Notes: generated by a model from the sequence alone, not told the origin. DNA of 64,000 nt from Calliopum simillimum (GCA_951812925.1 OX638370.1:43713948-43777947), one strand, 5' to 3'; numbered from the stretch's first letter, positions 44,963 through 55,440 are shown. Made by a program: numbers and translations.

Positions 44963-46525
44963 TCCATATATGAAGCACTCCATGCCAAGTGTACCAGCTC
45001 AAAATTTTTTTTTCTCCGATTTCGCTCAAATTTGGCAATATGGTATGGTGTGCAAAAACAACAATCCGGGAGGATTTGGTCCTAGTACCATTTGTTGTTA
45101 AAATACAGGGTGTTGAAGTTGCCTTTTTTAGTAATTTTCATGAAAAGAATGTTTTTTCAAAAATTTATAGCTTACACTAAAAATTGTAAATTGATAAATT
45201 TAAGTTACTGGTCCTATTCATTTTAAATTGTTCTTTTTATAAAAAATATTTCTTGGTGAAAAAATTTTTTTTTCAGCAAAATTTTTTACACTTAACACAT
45301 TGGCTGCCATGGCTATTGATTTCAATAGCCAGTACAGTTTCATTCAGGCTTGTGGCTATGGATTTCCATAGCCAGTAGTTTTTTGTTATTTTGCCTCGTC
45401 ATGAAAAATGCATAGTCCTAGAAACAAAATTCAATACCAAACGAAAAGCGTAGTACCACTCTTAGAGCTAAGTGAACTTGTAGAAACGCAACTAAACACC
45501 TAACAATGACTGTTATTTCAAATAAAACATGAAAATAGAAAAAAAAAATTTTGGCACCCTGGGAAACAGTACGAAAATTGGTCTGGCAGTCAATGTGTTA
45601 AAAATAATTTTGAATTTTTTTTAAAAAAACCCCATTTGATTTTTTTTAAAACTACTTTAAATTAAAGCATAAGCTTTAAAATGATGTATGACTCAAGATG
45701 GGATTCGGACGCTAAATGGGAAGTTTTGGCTTTTGAACGCCCGCGGAAGGCAAAAATTTTTTTTACTGAAGAGGAAAGCATCTTAAGAAAAAAGTGTACT
45801 AGGCAAAAATACTTAGAATCGTCTAAGCAATACGTGTTATTTTTTTGGATTTTTGTTTTTGGATTCTTTTTTTTTAAATAATTTTTGAAAAATTACGGAA
45901 AAAAAAATTTTTTTTTTGAACTTTCCAAAAAACTCCAAAAAATTTCACACTTATTTCCTTGATGATTCTAAGCATTTTATGCCTAGTACACTTTTTTCGT
46001 AAGATGCTTTCGCCTTGAGTAAAAAGAGATTTTCGCCTTCCGCGGGCGTTCAAAAGCCACAAACTCCCATTTAGCGTCCGAATCCCATCTTGAGTCAAAT
46101 ATCATATTAAAGCTTATAAATTATGCTTTAATTTAAAGTACTTTAAAAAAAATCGAGGGAAGGTTTTTTTAAAAAAAATTCAAAAGTATTTTTAAGTATA
46201 AAAAATGTTGGTGAAAAAAAATTTTTTTCACCAAGAAATATTTTTTTATAAAAACAACACTTCAAAATAAATAGGACCAGTAACTTAGATTTATCAATTT
46301 ACAAACTTTAGTGCAAGCTATAAATTTTTGAAAAACACCCTTTTCATGAAAATGACTAAAAAGCCAACTTCAACACCCTGTATTTTAACAACAAATGGTA
46401 CTAGGACCAAATCCTCCCGGATTGTTGTTTTTGCACACCGGACCTAACATATTGCCAAATTTGAGCGAAATCGGAGAAAAAAAATTTTGAGCTGGTACAC
46501 TTGGAATGGAGTGCTTCATATATAG
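44963..46525. repeat. 1.56-kb fold-back element
   Basis: The left arm 44963-45860 (minus the MITE below) pairs with the right arm 45950-46525. Words paired across arms include ATGAAGCACTCCAT, GTGTACCAGCTCAAAATT, GGGAGGATTTGGTCCTAGTA, AATACAGGGTGTTGAAGTTG and GGGATTCGGACGCTAAATGG. The centre is near 45880. Fragments of the family lie at 1350-1440 and 20930-21110. The frames at 45681-45881 and 45874-46098 give the same peptide from opposite strands, which shows that they are arms of a palindrome rather than genes. Confidence 0.85.
45292..45601. mobile_element. piggyBac-like MITE inserted at TTAA
   Basis: The ends read TTAACACATTGGCTGCCA and, reverse complemented, TTAACACATTGACTGCCA. TTAA flanks both sides. 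The right arm of the surrounding palindrome keeps the uninterrupted site (TATACTTAAAAATAC, near 46195), so the TTAA duplication is shown directly. Small hairpins (GGCTATTGATTTCAATAGCC, GGCTATGGATTTCCATAGCC) lie next to the left end. Confidence 0.88.
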
Positions 46526-46529
46526 ATAA

Positions 46530-47560
46530 AGTTTTCATAAAAGTTTAAAAAATTTTGTATGAGAGCTCCGCTTAAGAGAGCTCGTAGGGTGTTTAGCCAA
46601 GGAAAGAAATGTTCAGCTTTGAAAAATAATAGGGGTCCGTCATGCATTATAGATACCCACAACCCTTCCAAACTTATTTTCACACAATTTTACACATTTT
46701 TAAATGGTCCGAATAATTTAAATTTTTAGGTTACGAAATATGTACTTTCAAAAATAAGAGAAATTTTTTCGTAAATCTAAAAACCCTATTTTACATCTTG
46801 CCGCCTTGGAAACTAAAAACAGATGATACATTTTTGAGGAAAACAATTTATTTAATTTAGATATTTTCTGCTATTTTGGTAATTAAAGCTGCGAATAACT
46901 GCAAGGGGATGTTTTGGTCAATTTTCAAAAGAAACGTTTTTTTGCTCTTTAAAAATTTGTATCCGGGTAAGGGACACCTATAAAAATGCATTAAGAATTA
47001 GAAAATATGAAATAAAAACCCAATGACTGTACGTAAACAGAAACCTTCATTCATTTATCGTTACATACTTAAATGCCGATACTGGACACTTGCGCTCGAT
47101 TTGGGTACGAAAAAGGATTGTCCCGTACTCGGATCATGATGTGCCCCACACCGGAAAATATCACTTTTTCAGCAATGTCATTTATACTTATTTGCATAAA
47201 CACATTTCGTATCATAAAGAAGATATAAGACACTAAATGCTGACGCATAACACTTCAAAAATATAGCACTTTGAAACAGATCATAAAAAACTATTCACAT
47301 TCCAATTACTATAATAAGCAATTGACAGTAGTCAGATTGGTAATATTAATTTTGTATGACAGGAAAAATGAACTGTCCCGTACTCGGAGGTGTCCCACAA
47401 CTAGTGACTCTCCCCTTTAAATTTTAAACTACATACATATTTTGGAATAGTTTTCAAACTTTTCTGGAATAAATTTCAGCCAAATAAATTTGATACCAAA
47501 AAAGTTTGAAAGCAATACTGAAGGAAATCAAAAGGAACAAAAGTAAACCATAATTTTTTA
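46530..47560. other. Spacer with a degraded transposon end
   Basis: Between 47060 and 47412 the word TGTCCCGTACTCGGA occurs twice (near 47126 and 47378), and GGACACCT/AGGTGTCC words lie at 46973 and 47391. This looks like a decayed member of the reiterated-motif elements. No gene is visible. Confidence 0.4.
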
Positions 47561-48219
47561 GTGTAGAGTAGAACGGGGCAATGTCGTGCACTCAACTTTG
47601 ACATGCTCGTAAATCCGTACATCTCAAGGGAATGCAACGAGTAAGCATCCGATCGAAAGATAATTTCATTAGTTACATCCATGTGTAACAACATTTGTGT
47701 AGCGAGGAATTGTGTTTGTGTAAGTGAATGTGCACGACATTACCCCAATGGTCGTTTTAAAGGTCAACTTCGATAACTTCAATAGACGGCAACACTGTTG
47801 CTAGCAAGTTGAAAAAATTTTATCGGTGAATAAAAATTACAATTTTTTACATAAATTAAAGAACAAATAATACTGGCGTATCAAGCAGTTGATAGTTTTC
47901 GATGGACGGCACCTCAAATTCATTAAGTTCATTTGATTCGTTAGTGAATTCGGATTTTATTACAATGCAATCATTTCTGGCGAAATAGTTGTGAGTACAA
48001 AGCATAATTTAAGAAAGAAAACAAAAAAGGAAAAATTTTGAGACTCCAAACCGTAGCTGTCAAACCCTAGACACACGTTATTGTGCTGCGGTAACTGTTA
48101 TAAAAATTGTGCTTTTGTTTCGAACTGTACAACCACAATCCGCTACACTAGGATCAGCCTAAAAGAAGTAAAGAAAATTTGCTCCTTTTCTTTTCCAACT
48201 AAATCTGCCATTAAGTGTA

Positions 48220-49530
48220 ATGGTGATGTCGTCACCTGCAGCAATGCAGCTTAGGGCTACATTGAGTCGTAAGCGAAAACTGTTTGACAAAATCGCAGGA
48301 TTGAGCGAAGAAGGACAAAGCACTAATGCATCTGATCCTCTAGTTGATAGTCCTTCAATTTTCGAGGGCGTAGCAAATATACAAAGTAAAACTGATTTTA
48401 GCAAAAAAACAGACAATTCAGAAAGTGACATACAAAATCTTCCGCCAAAAAAAAAAACAAATATGTCTAACAATGAAAAAGAAAAAAAATCTCCTAAAGC
48501 ACAAAAAAGTCAGCAAAAATTAGCGGTTGAAATTTTGCTTAAAGAACAAAGCAAACAGATTGACGACGATAGTAATCCACACAAACAACAGAATCTTCAA
48601 ACTCAGAGTCAACGTCTACTTTCTCAGCAACAAAATCCTCAAACACAGCATCAGCAACATCAAAAAGAATACCAGTTTCATCACATACAGCAACAGCAAC
48701 AACAAAAATCTCAGGAGTTACAAATACCACTACATTTAGATGAACAACAATATGATCCACATAAAGAGAATCAATTTCAGCAAGAGCAGCAACAGAAAAC
48801 ATTAAACAATTACCAATCTCTAGATCCATATTTAGTTAGTCTTAATACTAATAGTCTTAATACTAATAACTCACAAATTCAAATGAACATAGAAACGAAA
48901 TTAGAACTAGTGTATACTGAGATCATGTCATTAAAATCTTTGTTAACGAATGCGGTCTACCAAATTGATACTCTAAAAAAAGAAAAAAAAGTTTTAACAG
49001 ATTATGTTATCGAGCTTCAAACAGAAGTTAATTATCTTCAGCAGAAAAACATAGACAATTGCGTTGAGATAATTGGTATACCTAATATTAAAAATGACAA
49101 TGCACTTGATTCTGCTTTAAAACTTTTTTCAGATGGTTTGAACTCTAACATAAGAGAAGATCAAATAGATAATTGCTACGTACGCAAAACTATAAATTTA
49201 AATGAAGGTGCCCCTGTAGGCTCGTCTGATGTATTATGTGTAAAATTTGTGTCTTACAATACAAAAAAACTATTAATGAAAAAAAAATATGCAAATAGAA
49301 CAAAGTTAACTACAAATCTATTTGGTGGTACCCAGAATAAGAGCATTTTTATTAATGAAAGTTTAACTTACAAGACACGTAAAATTTTTAACGCTGCAAA
49401 GAAAGCAAATAAGGATTTAAAATATAAGTATGTTTGGGTTGGAAGAGGTAAAGTTCTGATGCGTAAAAAAGATGGTGATAAATTTTATATAATTAACTCT
49501 CTTGAGGATTTAGCCAAATTAAATAAATGA
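48220..49530 (+). CDS. LINE ORF1 protein (RNA-binding, FP25K-like C-terminus)
   Basis: 436 residues. Residues 1-110 are basic and serine/lysine-rich; 115-195 are very glutamine-rich; about 225-272 form a probable coiled coil (LELVYTEIMSLKSLLTNAVY onward). From about 275 the sequence has the form of the baculovirus FP25K-like domain found in CR1/L2 ORF1 proteins: VEIIGIPNIKNDN, VLCVKFVSYNTKK, IFINESLTYKTRKIFNAAKK and YVWVGRGKVLMRKKDGDK. ORF1 proteins coat the element RNA and act as chaperones. The start ATG at 48220 is the first of the frame after a stop. It overlaps ORF2 by four bases (ATGA), suggesting termination-reinitiation. Confidence 0.85.
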   Translation: MVMSSPAAMQLRATLSRKRKLFDKIAGLSEEGQSTNASDPLVDSPSIFEGVANIQSKTDFSKKTDNSESDIQNLPPKKKTNMSNNEKEKKSPKAQKSQQKLAVEILLKEQSKQIDDDSNPHKQQNLQTQSQRLLSQQQNPQTQHQQHQKEYQFHHIQQQQQQKSQELQIPLHLDEQQYDPHKENQFQQEQQQKTLNNYQSLDPYLVSLNTNSLNTNNSQIQMNIETKLELVYTEIMSLKSLLTNAVYQIDTLKKEKKVLTDYVIELQTEVNYLQQKNIDNCVEIIGIPNIKNDNALDSALKLFSDGLNSNIREDQIDNCYVRKTINLNEGAPVGSSDVLCVKFVSYNTKKLLMKKKYANRTKLTTNLFGGTQNKSIFINESLTYKTRKIFNAAKKANKDLKYKYVWVGRGKVLMRKKDGDKFYIINSLEDLAKLNK

Positions 49531-52500
49531 GTTTGACTAATAATCATCCCCAATCAAGTTTATTTCACCATCCTTTTAATATTTGTCAAAACGTTGACTT
49601 TCTTTCGATCTCAAATGATATACATTTGAACGGGTTTTATATCCTTCAACAAAACATAAGGAGTATGAGGAAAAACTTTGATAACTTTCTTGTACATTTA
49701 GATTCTTTTGTAAAAAAGCCAGACTTTGTTTTCTTAACGGAGACGTGGATATATGATGTGGAAACATCTCTGTTTGATATTCCTGGGTATTCTTTTTTTG
49801 CTAACTGTAATAATAATTACGCGGCGGGTGGTGTGGCTGCTTTTGTTAAAAGTGATATAAACTGTGATGTAGTAAAATATAATTTTGTGACTTCTGATAT
49901 TTTGAAACTGAGTTGTGAAGTTTATGGCCAAAAGTTTAGCTTTGTTTGTATCTACAGATTTAATGAGTATTGTCCCAATGATTTATTTCTTAATGATCTG
50001 GGCAGTGTCATGCAAGGTGGTAAGTCTGACAACTTTGTTTTATTAGGAGATTTAAATTTGAATATTTTGAATGATTCTAATTTTGTCGACAATTATTTGG
50101 CTTTGCTCTCATCTTATGGTTTGGAATCTTGTATAAATCAGCCAACACGTATTCCTTCTCGTACTTGTATTGATCACATTTTTGTAAGACTGAAACAATC
50201 TAGTGGAATTTCTTTAGCTAGTTCCGTGGCCGATTTTCAAATTTCGGATCACTGTTTGACTTGTCTAAAGTTTGGCAACATAGAAATAACTGACTCTGAA
50301 ATTGTATCATCTGTTGAGCGCAATATTGTTAATTTTGAAAAATTAAACGATTGTCTAAGGTATGAATTTTGGGACAATGTTTATGAGGAACCTGACCCTT
50401 CGGAAGCCTATAACAAGTTTGTCCAAATTCTAATGAATCATACATCTCAGTGCACGAAAATAGTTAAGGTTAATAGTTCCCGAACAAAAAGGTTAAAACC
50501 GTGGATGACGTCTGAACTACTTCGTAAAATTCGTACAAAAAATAAGCTCTTTAAGAAACTCAAAAAACATCCATCAAAGTTAAGTTTACAAGCTCAATAC
50601 AAAAATATTTGCAAGGAAATTTTTTCTGAATCGTCAATTCTCAAAAACAGCTATTATATTAATGAATTTAATAAAACTAAAGGTGATTCCAAGAAGGAAT
50701 GGAGAATAGTAAATAATTTATTAAATAGACTTAAGAAAAATGAAAAAATTTCTGACGTTCGTGTTAATGGTAGGATAATTTCTGATCCAGAAACAAAAGC
50801 AGATGCTTTTAATAATTTCTTTGCATGCGCAGGGGAAACAATAGTTTCAGATATTGGGCTTCCGCCGGAAATCGAAAATTGCTTAATTAATGAAAATTTT
50901 CACGGCCCAAGCTTTTTTTACGAACCTATTACGTCTTTTGAACTGTACAAAATTGCCACTGAACTTAAAAATTCTAATGCTAAGACTGCAGATAATTTTT
51001 CTAATATTTTTGTTAAAAAAATCATTTTTAACATATCCGATGTCTTGTGTCATCTTATAAACAAAAGCATTGAAGCCGGAGTCTTTCCAATGAACCTTAA
51101 AAAAGCTGAGGTAATACCATTATATAAAAAAGGAGATAAAAATGACATAAACAACTACAGACCTATCTCACTTCTGCCTGTCTTTTCCAAAATTTATGAA
51201 AAAACTATGAAAAAAAAGCTTTTGAGTTTTTTAAATAAAAATAAATTATTAAGTGACTGCCAATTTGGATTTAGAGAAGGGCTATCTACAGAAAAAGCTT
51301 TATTAAAGTTTTGCTCAGCTGTTTACAATGGTATAAATAATAAAAAGATTACTGGAGCTCTTTTCATTGATATCACGAAGGCTTTTGATACAGTAGACCA
51401 CAAAATCCTTTTAGATAAACTATATAAATATGGGGTGAGAGGCTCAGTTCATAAATGGTTTACCTCATATCTGTCGGATAGAGTCCAGAGAGTAAGAATA
51501 TTAAATACTTTCAGTGGCTACAAAAATATTGGCATAGGTGTTCCGCAAGGCTCAGTACTAGGTCCCATTCTTTTTCTTGTGTATATCAACTCTATTTTTT
51601 CGCAAAACTTCTCTAGTAAGTTAGTTGCATTTGCCGATGACATGGCGTGCACATATTCGAGTGATTCTGTGCTTGACGTTGTAGCTGATATAAACTATGA
51701 CCTTAATATCCTAAGACATTGGTTTGCATACCATAGGTTAGCTCTGAGCGAAAAAACCAAATTAATGTTTTTTAATGTATCGGGAGTTGACTACAATTTG
51801 AATTTTAATAACTTTGTCTTCCACCACGCTCTCTGCCAAAAATTTTTGATTGGTAACAATAATAGTTACTCGTATGAATCCAAAAATCATTGTTCAAACA
51901 AATGCATCCATATTGATTGTGTAAAAACATTTAAATATCTTGGTATTGTGCTCGATTGGAAATTAAGTTGGCTTGATCATACTTTAGCACTTAAATTATA
52001 TGGCTTAGCTGTTATAAGACAAATATATTTATTAAGAACATTTTGCTCAACTGAATTATTAACATGTATATATTATGGCCTTTTCCATTCTAAACTAGAA
52101 TATGGATTGGTGTGCTGGGGCGGTACACATAAGAACAAATTAAATCCACTTCTAATAATTCAAAAGCATGTTATTCGTCTAATCTGTAAAAGAAATCGTA
52201 TGGTGAGCAGCATGATTTTGTTTAAAAATTTGAAGATCTTGCCTCTTAAACATTTATATTTGTATAAAGTTTTAAAAATGTTTTTCAATGATAGTGGATA
52301 TCTCAGTAACAGAAGCAATAGAAATTATCATTTAAGAGCAAACAACCAAAATTTAGCTCTACCGCCCACTTTTTCGTTACAGCATTATTATCATTTTTAC
52401 TGCTCTGTCGCGCCTAGGATTTTTAATAAATTACCTAGCAATGTTAGATGCCTTCGCAATGTTAACGTTTTCCTTAGAGAGGTTAAGGCTTGGCTTCTAA

Positions 52501-52547
52501 ACAAAGATCATAATGAAGTTTTCTCCTTACTCGCAATTCAAATATAA
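49527..52547 (+). CDS. LINE ORF2: apurinic-type endonuclease and reverse transcriptase
   Basis: 1006 residues without interruption. Endonuclease about 37-250: QQNIRSM (Asn43), LTETWI (Glu72), LLGDLNLNI (Asp175, Asn177), CIDHIFV (Asp216), SDH (240-242), so the active site is complete. Reverse transcriptase about 525-790: PLYKKGDKNDINNYRPISLL, LFIDITKAFDTVDH (Asp615), GVPQGSVLGP (671-680), FADDMA (Asp704, Asp705). The C-terminal part has the usual LEYGLVCWGG and LLIIQKHVIRLI blocks. The enzyme nicks the target and primes reverse transcription there. The length and order suit the CR1/L2 clade; the exact clade needs a tree. Confidence 0.93.
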   Translation: MSLTNNHPQSSLFHHPFNICQNVDFLSISNDIHLNGFYILQQNIRSMRKNFDNFLVHLDSFVKKPDFVFLTETWIYDVETSLFDIPGYSFFANCNNNYAAGGVAAFVKSDINCDVVKYNFVTSDILKLSCEVYGQKFSFVCIYRFNEYCPNDLFLNDLGSVMQGGKSDNFVLLGDLNLNILNDSNFVDNYLALLSSYGLESCINQPTRIPSRTCIDHIFVRLKQSSGISLASSVADFQISDHCLTCLKFGNIEITDSEIVSSVERNIVNFEKLNDCLRYEFWDNVYEEPDPSEAYNKFVQILMNHTSQCTKIVKVNSSRTKRLKPWMTSELLRKIRTKNKLFKKLKKHPSKLSLQAQYKNICKEIFSESSILKNSYYINEFNKTKGDSKKEWRIVNNLLNRLKKNEKISDVRVNGRIISDPETKADAFNNFFACAGETIVSDIGLPPEIENCLINENFHGPSFFYEPITSFELYKIATELKNSNAKTADNFSNIFVKKIIFNISDVLCHLINKSIEAGVFPMNLKKAEVIPLYKKGDKNDINNYRPISLLPVFSKIYEKTMKKKLLSFLNKNKLLSDCQFGFREGLSTEKALLKFCSAVYNGINNKKITGALFIDITKAFDTVDHKILLDKLYKYGVRGSVHKWFTSYLSDRVQRVRILNTFSGYKNIGIGVPQGSVLGPILFLVYINSIFSQNFSSKLVAFADDMACTYSSDSVLDVVADINYDLNILRHWFAYHRLALSEKTKLMFFNVSGVDYNLNFNNFVFHHALCQKFLIGNNNSYSYESKNHCSNKCIHIDCVKTFKYLGIVLDWKLSWLDHTLALKLYGLAVIRQIYLLRTFCSTELLTCIYYGLFHSKLEYGLVCWGGTHKNKLNPLLIIQKHVIRLICKRNRMVSSMILFKNLKILPLKHLYLYKVLKMFFNDSGYLSNRSNRNYHLRANNQNLALPPTFSLQHYYHFYCSVAPRIFNKLPSNVRCLRNVNVFLREVKAWLLNKDHNEVFSLLAIQI

Positions 52548-53244
52548 CCCTTTTTTTTGTTTTTTTTTGCTCGTTATTGCATAAAAAGAAAAAAAAAAAA
52601 ATACTTTCCAAATAAAAATGCTCTAAAATAAAATCCTTATTACCATCAAACTCATACATCATATCATTAAATTTTTATCCATATATATTTCTTAGTTAAC
52701 TGTGCAAATAATACTGTAGTTTGACCCCAAATTTAAAATAATGTTTAATTTTACCACATCTGTATTCGCCTCTAGTTTATCATAACTATAGAATATAGAT
52801 ATTATTCAATATTTACTTTAAGTTTGTCTGAAGAATAATCTTTTGTCTTTATAATATATGTTAAACTTAAATTAAGTAATGAATAATAATAAATAAATAA
52901 TAATAATAAAATAAATAAATAAACTCGGTGAAGCCCAACATTTTTTTCGAAAGCCAAATACTTTTTTTCTTTGGCAGGATATTTCGTTTTAGAAAACACT
53001 TACCTGATATATTTTCCCGCAAGGAAAATTATTTTTCTGACCCGATAAAAAAACACTTTTATCGTCCCGAAAGCGTGCGTTTTGAAAAAAAGGTTACTCT
53101 GTAGAGACGAACTGGTGAAAATTGCTAGTATTATATGCATAAGCTCAGTAGGTCAGCAGGTCCCTACCTTACGAACAGTTGGTAAATCATTCAGTTCTTT
53201 GGGCTAAAACAGCCAGTGCACGACATTACCCCGTTCTACTCTAT

Positions 53245-53605
53245 ATGTTTTTTTATTACTCTTTTTTTTACTGAAGGTCAAATGATCCTCTTATATCGAC
53301 AAATGTGCCTCGCATTGCGGGCACTATTGGCAGCATGACTTTTTTAGAAAAATATTAAAAACGAACCCTTTAGGTACTGGATTTTTTATAAATTTTTTTA
53401 TTTTTTTTGTTTTTAATCCCAAATAATCAATGTTTTGAAAATGGTTATGACTGCCAAGATCGTGCAATACTTTTCGAAAATACAGGTCTTATTAAGTGTC
53501 TGCATAGATTAAATTATGCAGAAAGTTTACCGACTGTATATTAAAAAACCGTAAGATCCTATGAGCTCCCCTTCAGGAATACGTATATTGATCTTTTATT
53601 TTTTT
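53245..53605. other. Short spacer before peptide copy 2
   Basis: AT-rich sequence between the TIR element and the second duplication unit, with nothing recognised. Confidence 0.4.
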
Positions 53606-53900
53606 CTTTGTTAGTTTTGTTTTGATATCACTGACCTAAAAATGATGTGTGGAACAATTGAATCAGTCAGTTTTGTTTGAATTATGAAACAGGCTGTTTA
53701 ACAATAGTAGGTGTGCTAAATAAACAGTTAAAAACATAAAGTTGAACAATGAATCAAAAGAAAATGTCAAGCAATAAAACAGATTTTTCGAAATATTAAA
53801 ATTGATTTTTGCAAAAATTACTTACAAATCGAAACTATCGACTATACATTTTGAATACACGTACACTATTTTTTATTGGAAATTATTGAATTAAATTTTG

Positions 53901-53906
53901 TATAAA
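53901..53906 (+). promoter_or_regulatory. TATA box, peptide copy 2
   Basis: TATAAA in TTTGTATAAATAGTGAAG, at the same distance from the ATG as in copy 1. Confidence 0.65.
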
Positions 53907-54011
53907 TAGTGAAGAAAAATAATTAATTCTATACAGAGCAAAGTTTGCTTCTCTACAAGTTTGTCTGGTAATTAACTAAATCGCAGTCATCCTCAAATTC
54001 ATCCAACAACA

Positions 54012-54206
54012 ATGGTCAAAATAGCCGTCTTCGTTTTCCTGATCATTGCATGCGCAATGATAGTCACCACCGCTGGTGTTAGAGTTCGTGTTAGACCCTG
54101 CGACGAGGTCTGCCGTCGTATTGTACCCGAGAGGCACTCGTGTTGCAAAGCTCATAGAACTAGAGGTTACAGGGATTGCCGTGGCGGTATGCACTGTAAT
54201 CGTTAA
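54012..54206 (+). CDS. Cationic six-cysteine secreted peptide, copy 2
   Basis: It encodes the same 64-residue protein as 43840-44034. The coding sequences differ at two third-codon positions only (TGT/TGC in the first cysteine codon and ACC/ACT). The 5' leader is identical by my reading, and AATAAA follows near 54260. The upstream region is much less similar, so coding and leader sequence are held together by selection or gene conversion. Confidence 0.82.
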   Translation: MVKIAVFVFLIIACAMIVTTAGVRVRVRPCDEVCRRIVPERHSCCKAHRTRGYRDCRGGMHCNR

Positions 54207-54369
54207 ATGCTGACTTTTTTTTTTTTTTTTTGTTTAACCGAATGGAATATGATTTTAAATAAAAAATTTAACTATCCAAATAAAAAAGGTTGTTTTTATA
54301 TAGAGAGATCCTGACAGGAGTTTGCATAAAGTCTGACCGATTCACGAGTAGGGACTACTCCTGAAACTA

Positions 54370-55073
54370 TCCAGCTCAAATTTTTCGAAATTTGCAGTTG
54401 GGTTCTAAGATTTTTATAAAAATCAATGAAAAAATCGATGAAAGCAAACGTTTTGTAGAAGACTTGTTTGCCGCGGGAATTTTATTTTTAAAAAGTCACG
54501 TGATAATTTTTTAACTTTGTGATGTGCTTTGATTTACACTCACTAGGTGGCCACAATATAAAATTTCAAAGTAGAAGAATATAACTTCCATTGCTTTGAA
54601 AATTCAAGGTCACGTGTCTTTTAAGAAAAAAAATTTCCGTGGCTCTCACAAGCATTTAGCGCAAAACAAGTCTTCTTCAAAACGTTTTTTTGTTATCCAC
54701 CTTACTGTAAAAAAAAAAAAAATTTAAAAAAAAAACATTATCCATTTTCAACCATTAAGATTTTTCAAAAGTGAATTTTTCTAAATTAAAAAATGGAAAT
54801 CAAATAACATTTAAAATGCAACAAGAATTCGAAAACAAAAATTTAAAAAAATTTATTCTTGACAAAACGGCGGAACTTAAAAAATTGCATCGATTCTTCG
54901 CAAAAGCTGTACTTTGACACTCTGAAGTTCCAACTTCCAACTTGCAAAAAAAAAAAAAATTTTTCCGCAAAACTAATAAATAGAGGTCTCCATACTGAGC
55001 ATTTAAAACAGCTCTGTGAATTTTTATAAAAATCTGGGAGCACAACTGCAAATTTCCAAAAATTTGAGCTGGA
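54370..55073. repeat. Fold-back element after peptide copy 2
   Basis: The left arm TCCAGCTCAAATTTTTCGAA with TTTGCAGTTG and ATTTTTATAAAAATC (54370-54425) is inverted at about 55020-55073. A second inverted pair (AACGTTTTGTAGAAGACTTG near 54447 against CAAGTCTTCTTCAAAACG near 54668) lies inside. A piece of the arm occurs at 29145-29195. Frames at 54800-55123 are incidental. Confidence 0.75.
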
Positions 55074-55079
55074 AAGCTT

Positions 55080-55440
55080 CTCCTAAGACTGGTATGAAAC
55101 GCAGAAAGTTTTACAACAATCAATCAACATTGTTTAATGTCACACCTGTCATATCGTGTTTTAAATAAAGAGTGCTTGCACCCAAAATGTTTTTTCGGGA
55201 AAATGTTTAAAATGACTCTAGGATGAAACATATATAGCCCTTTTTTAATAGTGAAAGGCACTTTTTCAATCCAGGGCCAAAAACCCATCTTTTTAGCCCT
55301 GGACTCTGTACTTAAACCAAAAAAAAAAAAGTTTGACTAAAACGGATATAAAAAATTAGTGAACAGAAAGTTTTCTGCCTCTATGTAAATTAAAAATCCG
55401 TAAACAGGAAAAACATTATCTGATATAATTTTCGAGATAT
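55080..55440. other. Spacer, nothing recognised
   Basis: AT-rich sequence with homopolymer runs and no gene. Confidence 0.4.

Larger units (their letters stand above)
48040..52925 (+). mobile_element. Two-ORF non-LTR retrotransposon (CR1/L2-like), apparently intact
   Basis: The 5' end is uncertain, around 48040-48100. ORF1 and ORF2 follow with an ATGA overlap, then about 380 bases of 3' UTR ending in a microsatellite tail of TAA/TAAA units at about 52880-52925. ORF1 with an FP25K-like end and ORF2 with an APE-type endonuclease fit the CR1/L2 group. Both frames are open with catalytic residues present, so the copy may be competent. It lies inside a TIR element, which must be older. Confidence 0.8.
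47566..53241. mobile_element. TA-flanked TIR element carrying a LINE
   Basis: The left end GAGTAGAACGGGGCAATGTC continues GTGCAC. The right end reverse complements to the same sequence with one change. TA lies outside both ends (47564-47565 and 53242-53243). The terminal word recurs inverted at 47730-47750 (GTGCACGACATTACCCC). The element's own sequence is about 47566-48040 and 52926-53241; the middle is a LINE. No transposase is recognised, so it is probably non-autonomous. Confidence 0.8.
53610..54315 (+). repeat. Peptide gene duplication unit, copy 2 (empty site for the TIR element)
   Basis: Matches copy 1 from about CACTGACCT to GAGAGAT but lacks the 881-base TIR element. The empty target is the TA in AAATTACTTACAAATC near 53820. 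Confidence 0.85.

Noticed and set aside
45681..46098. Mirror-image frames (SRWDSDAKWEVLAFERPRKA and its twin)
   Set aside because: Both arms of one palindrome give the same peptide; each is short and lacks a gene context.
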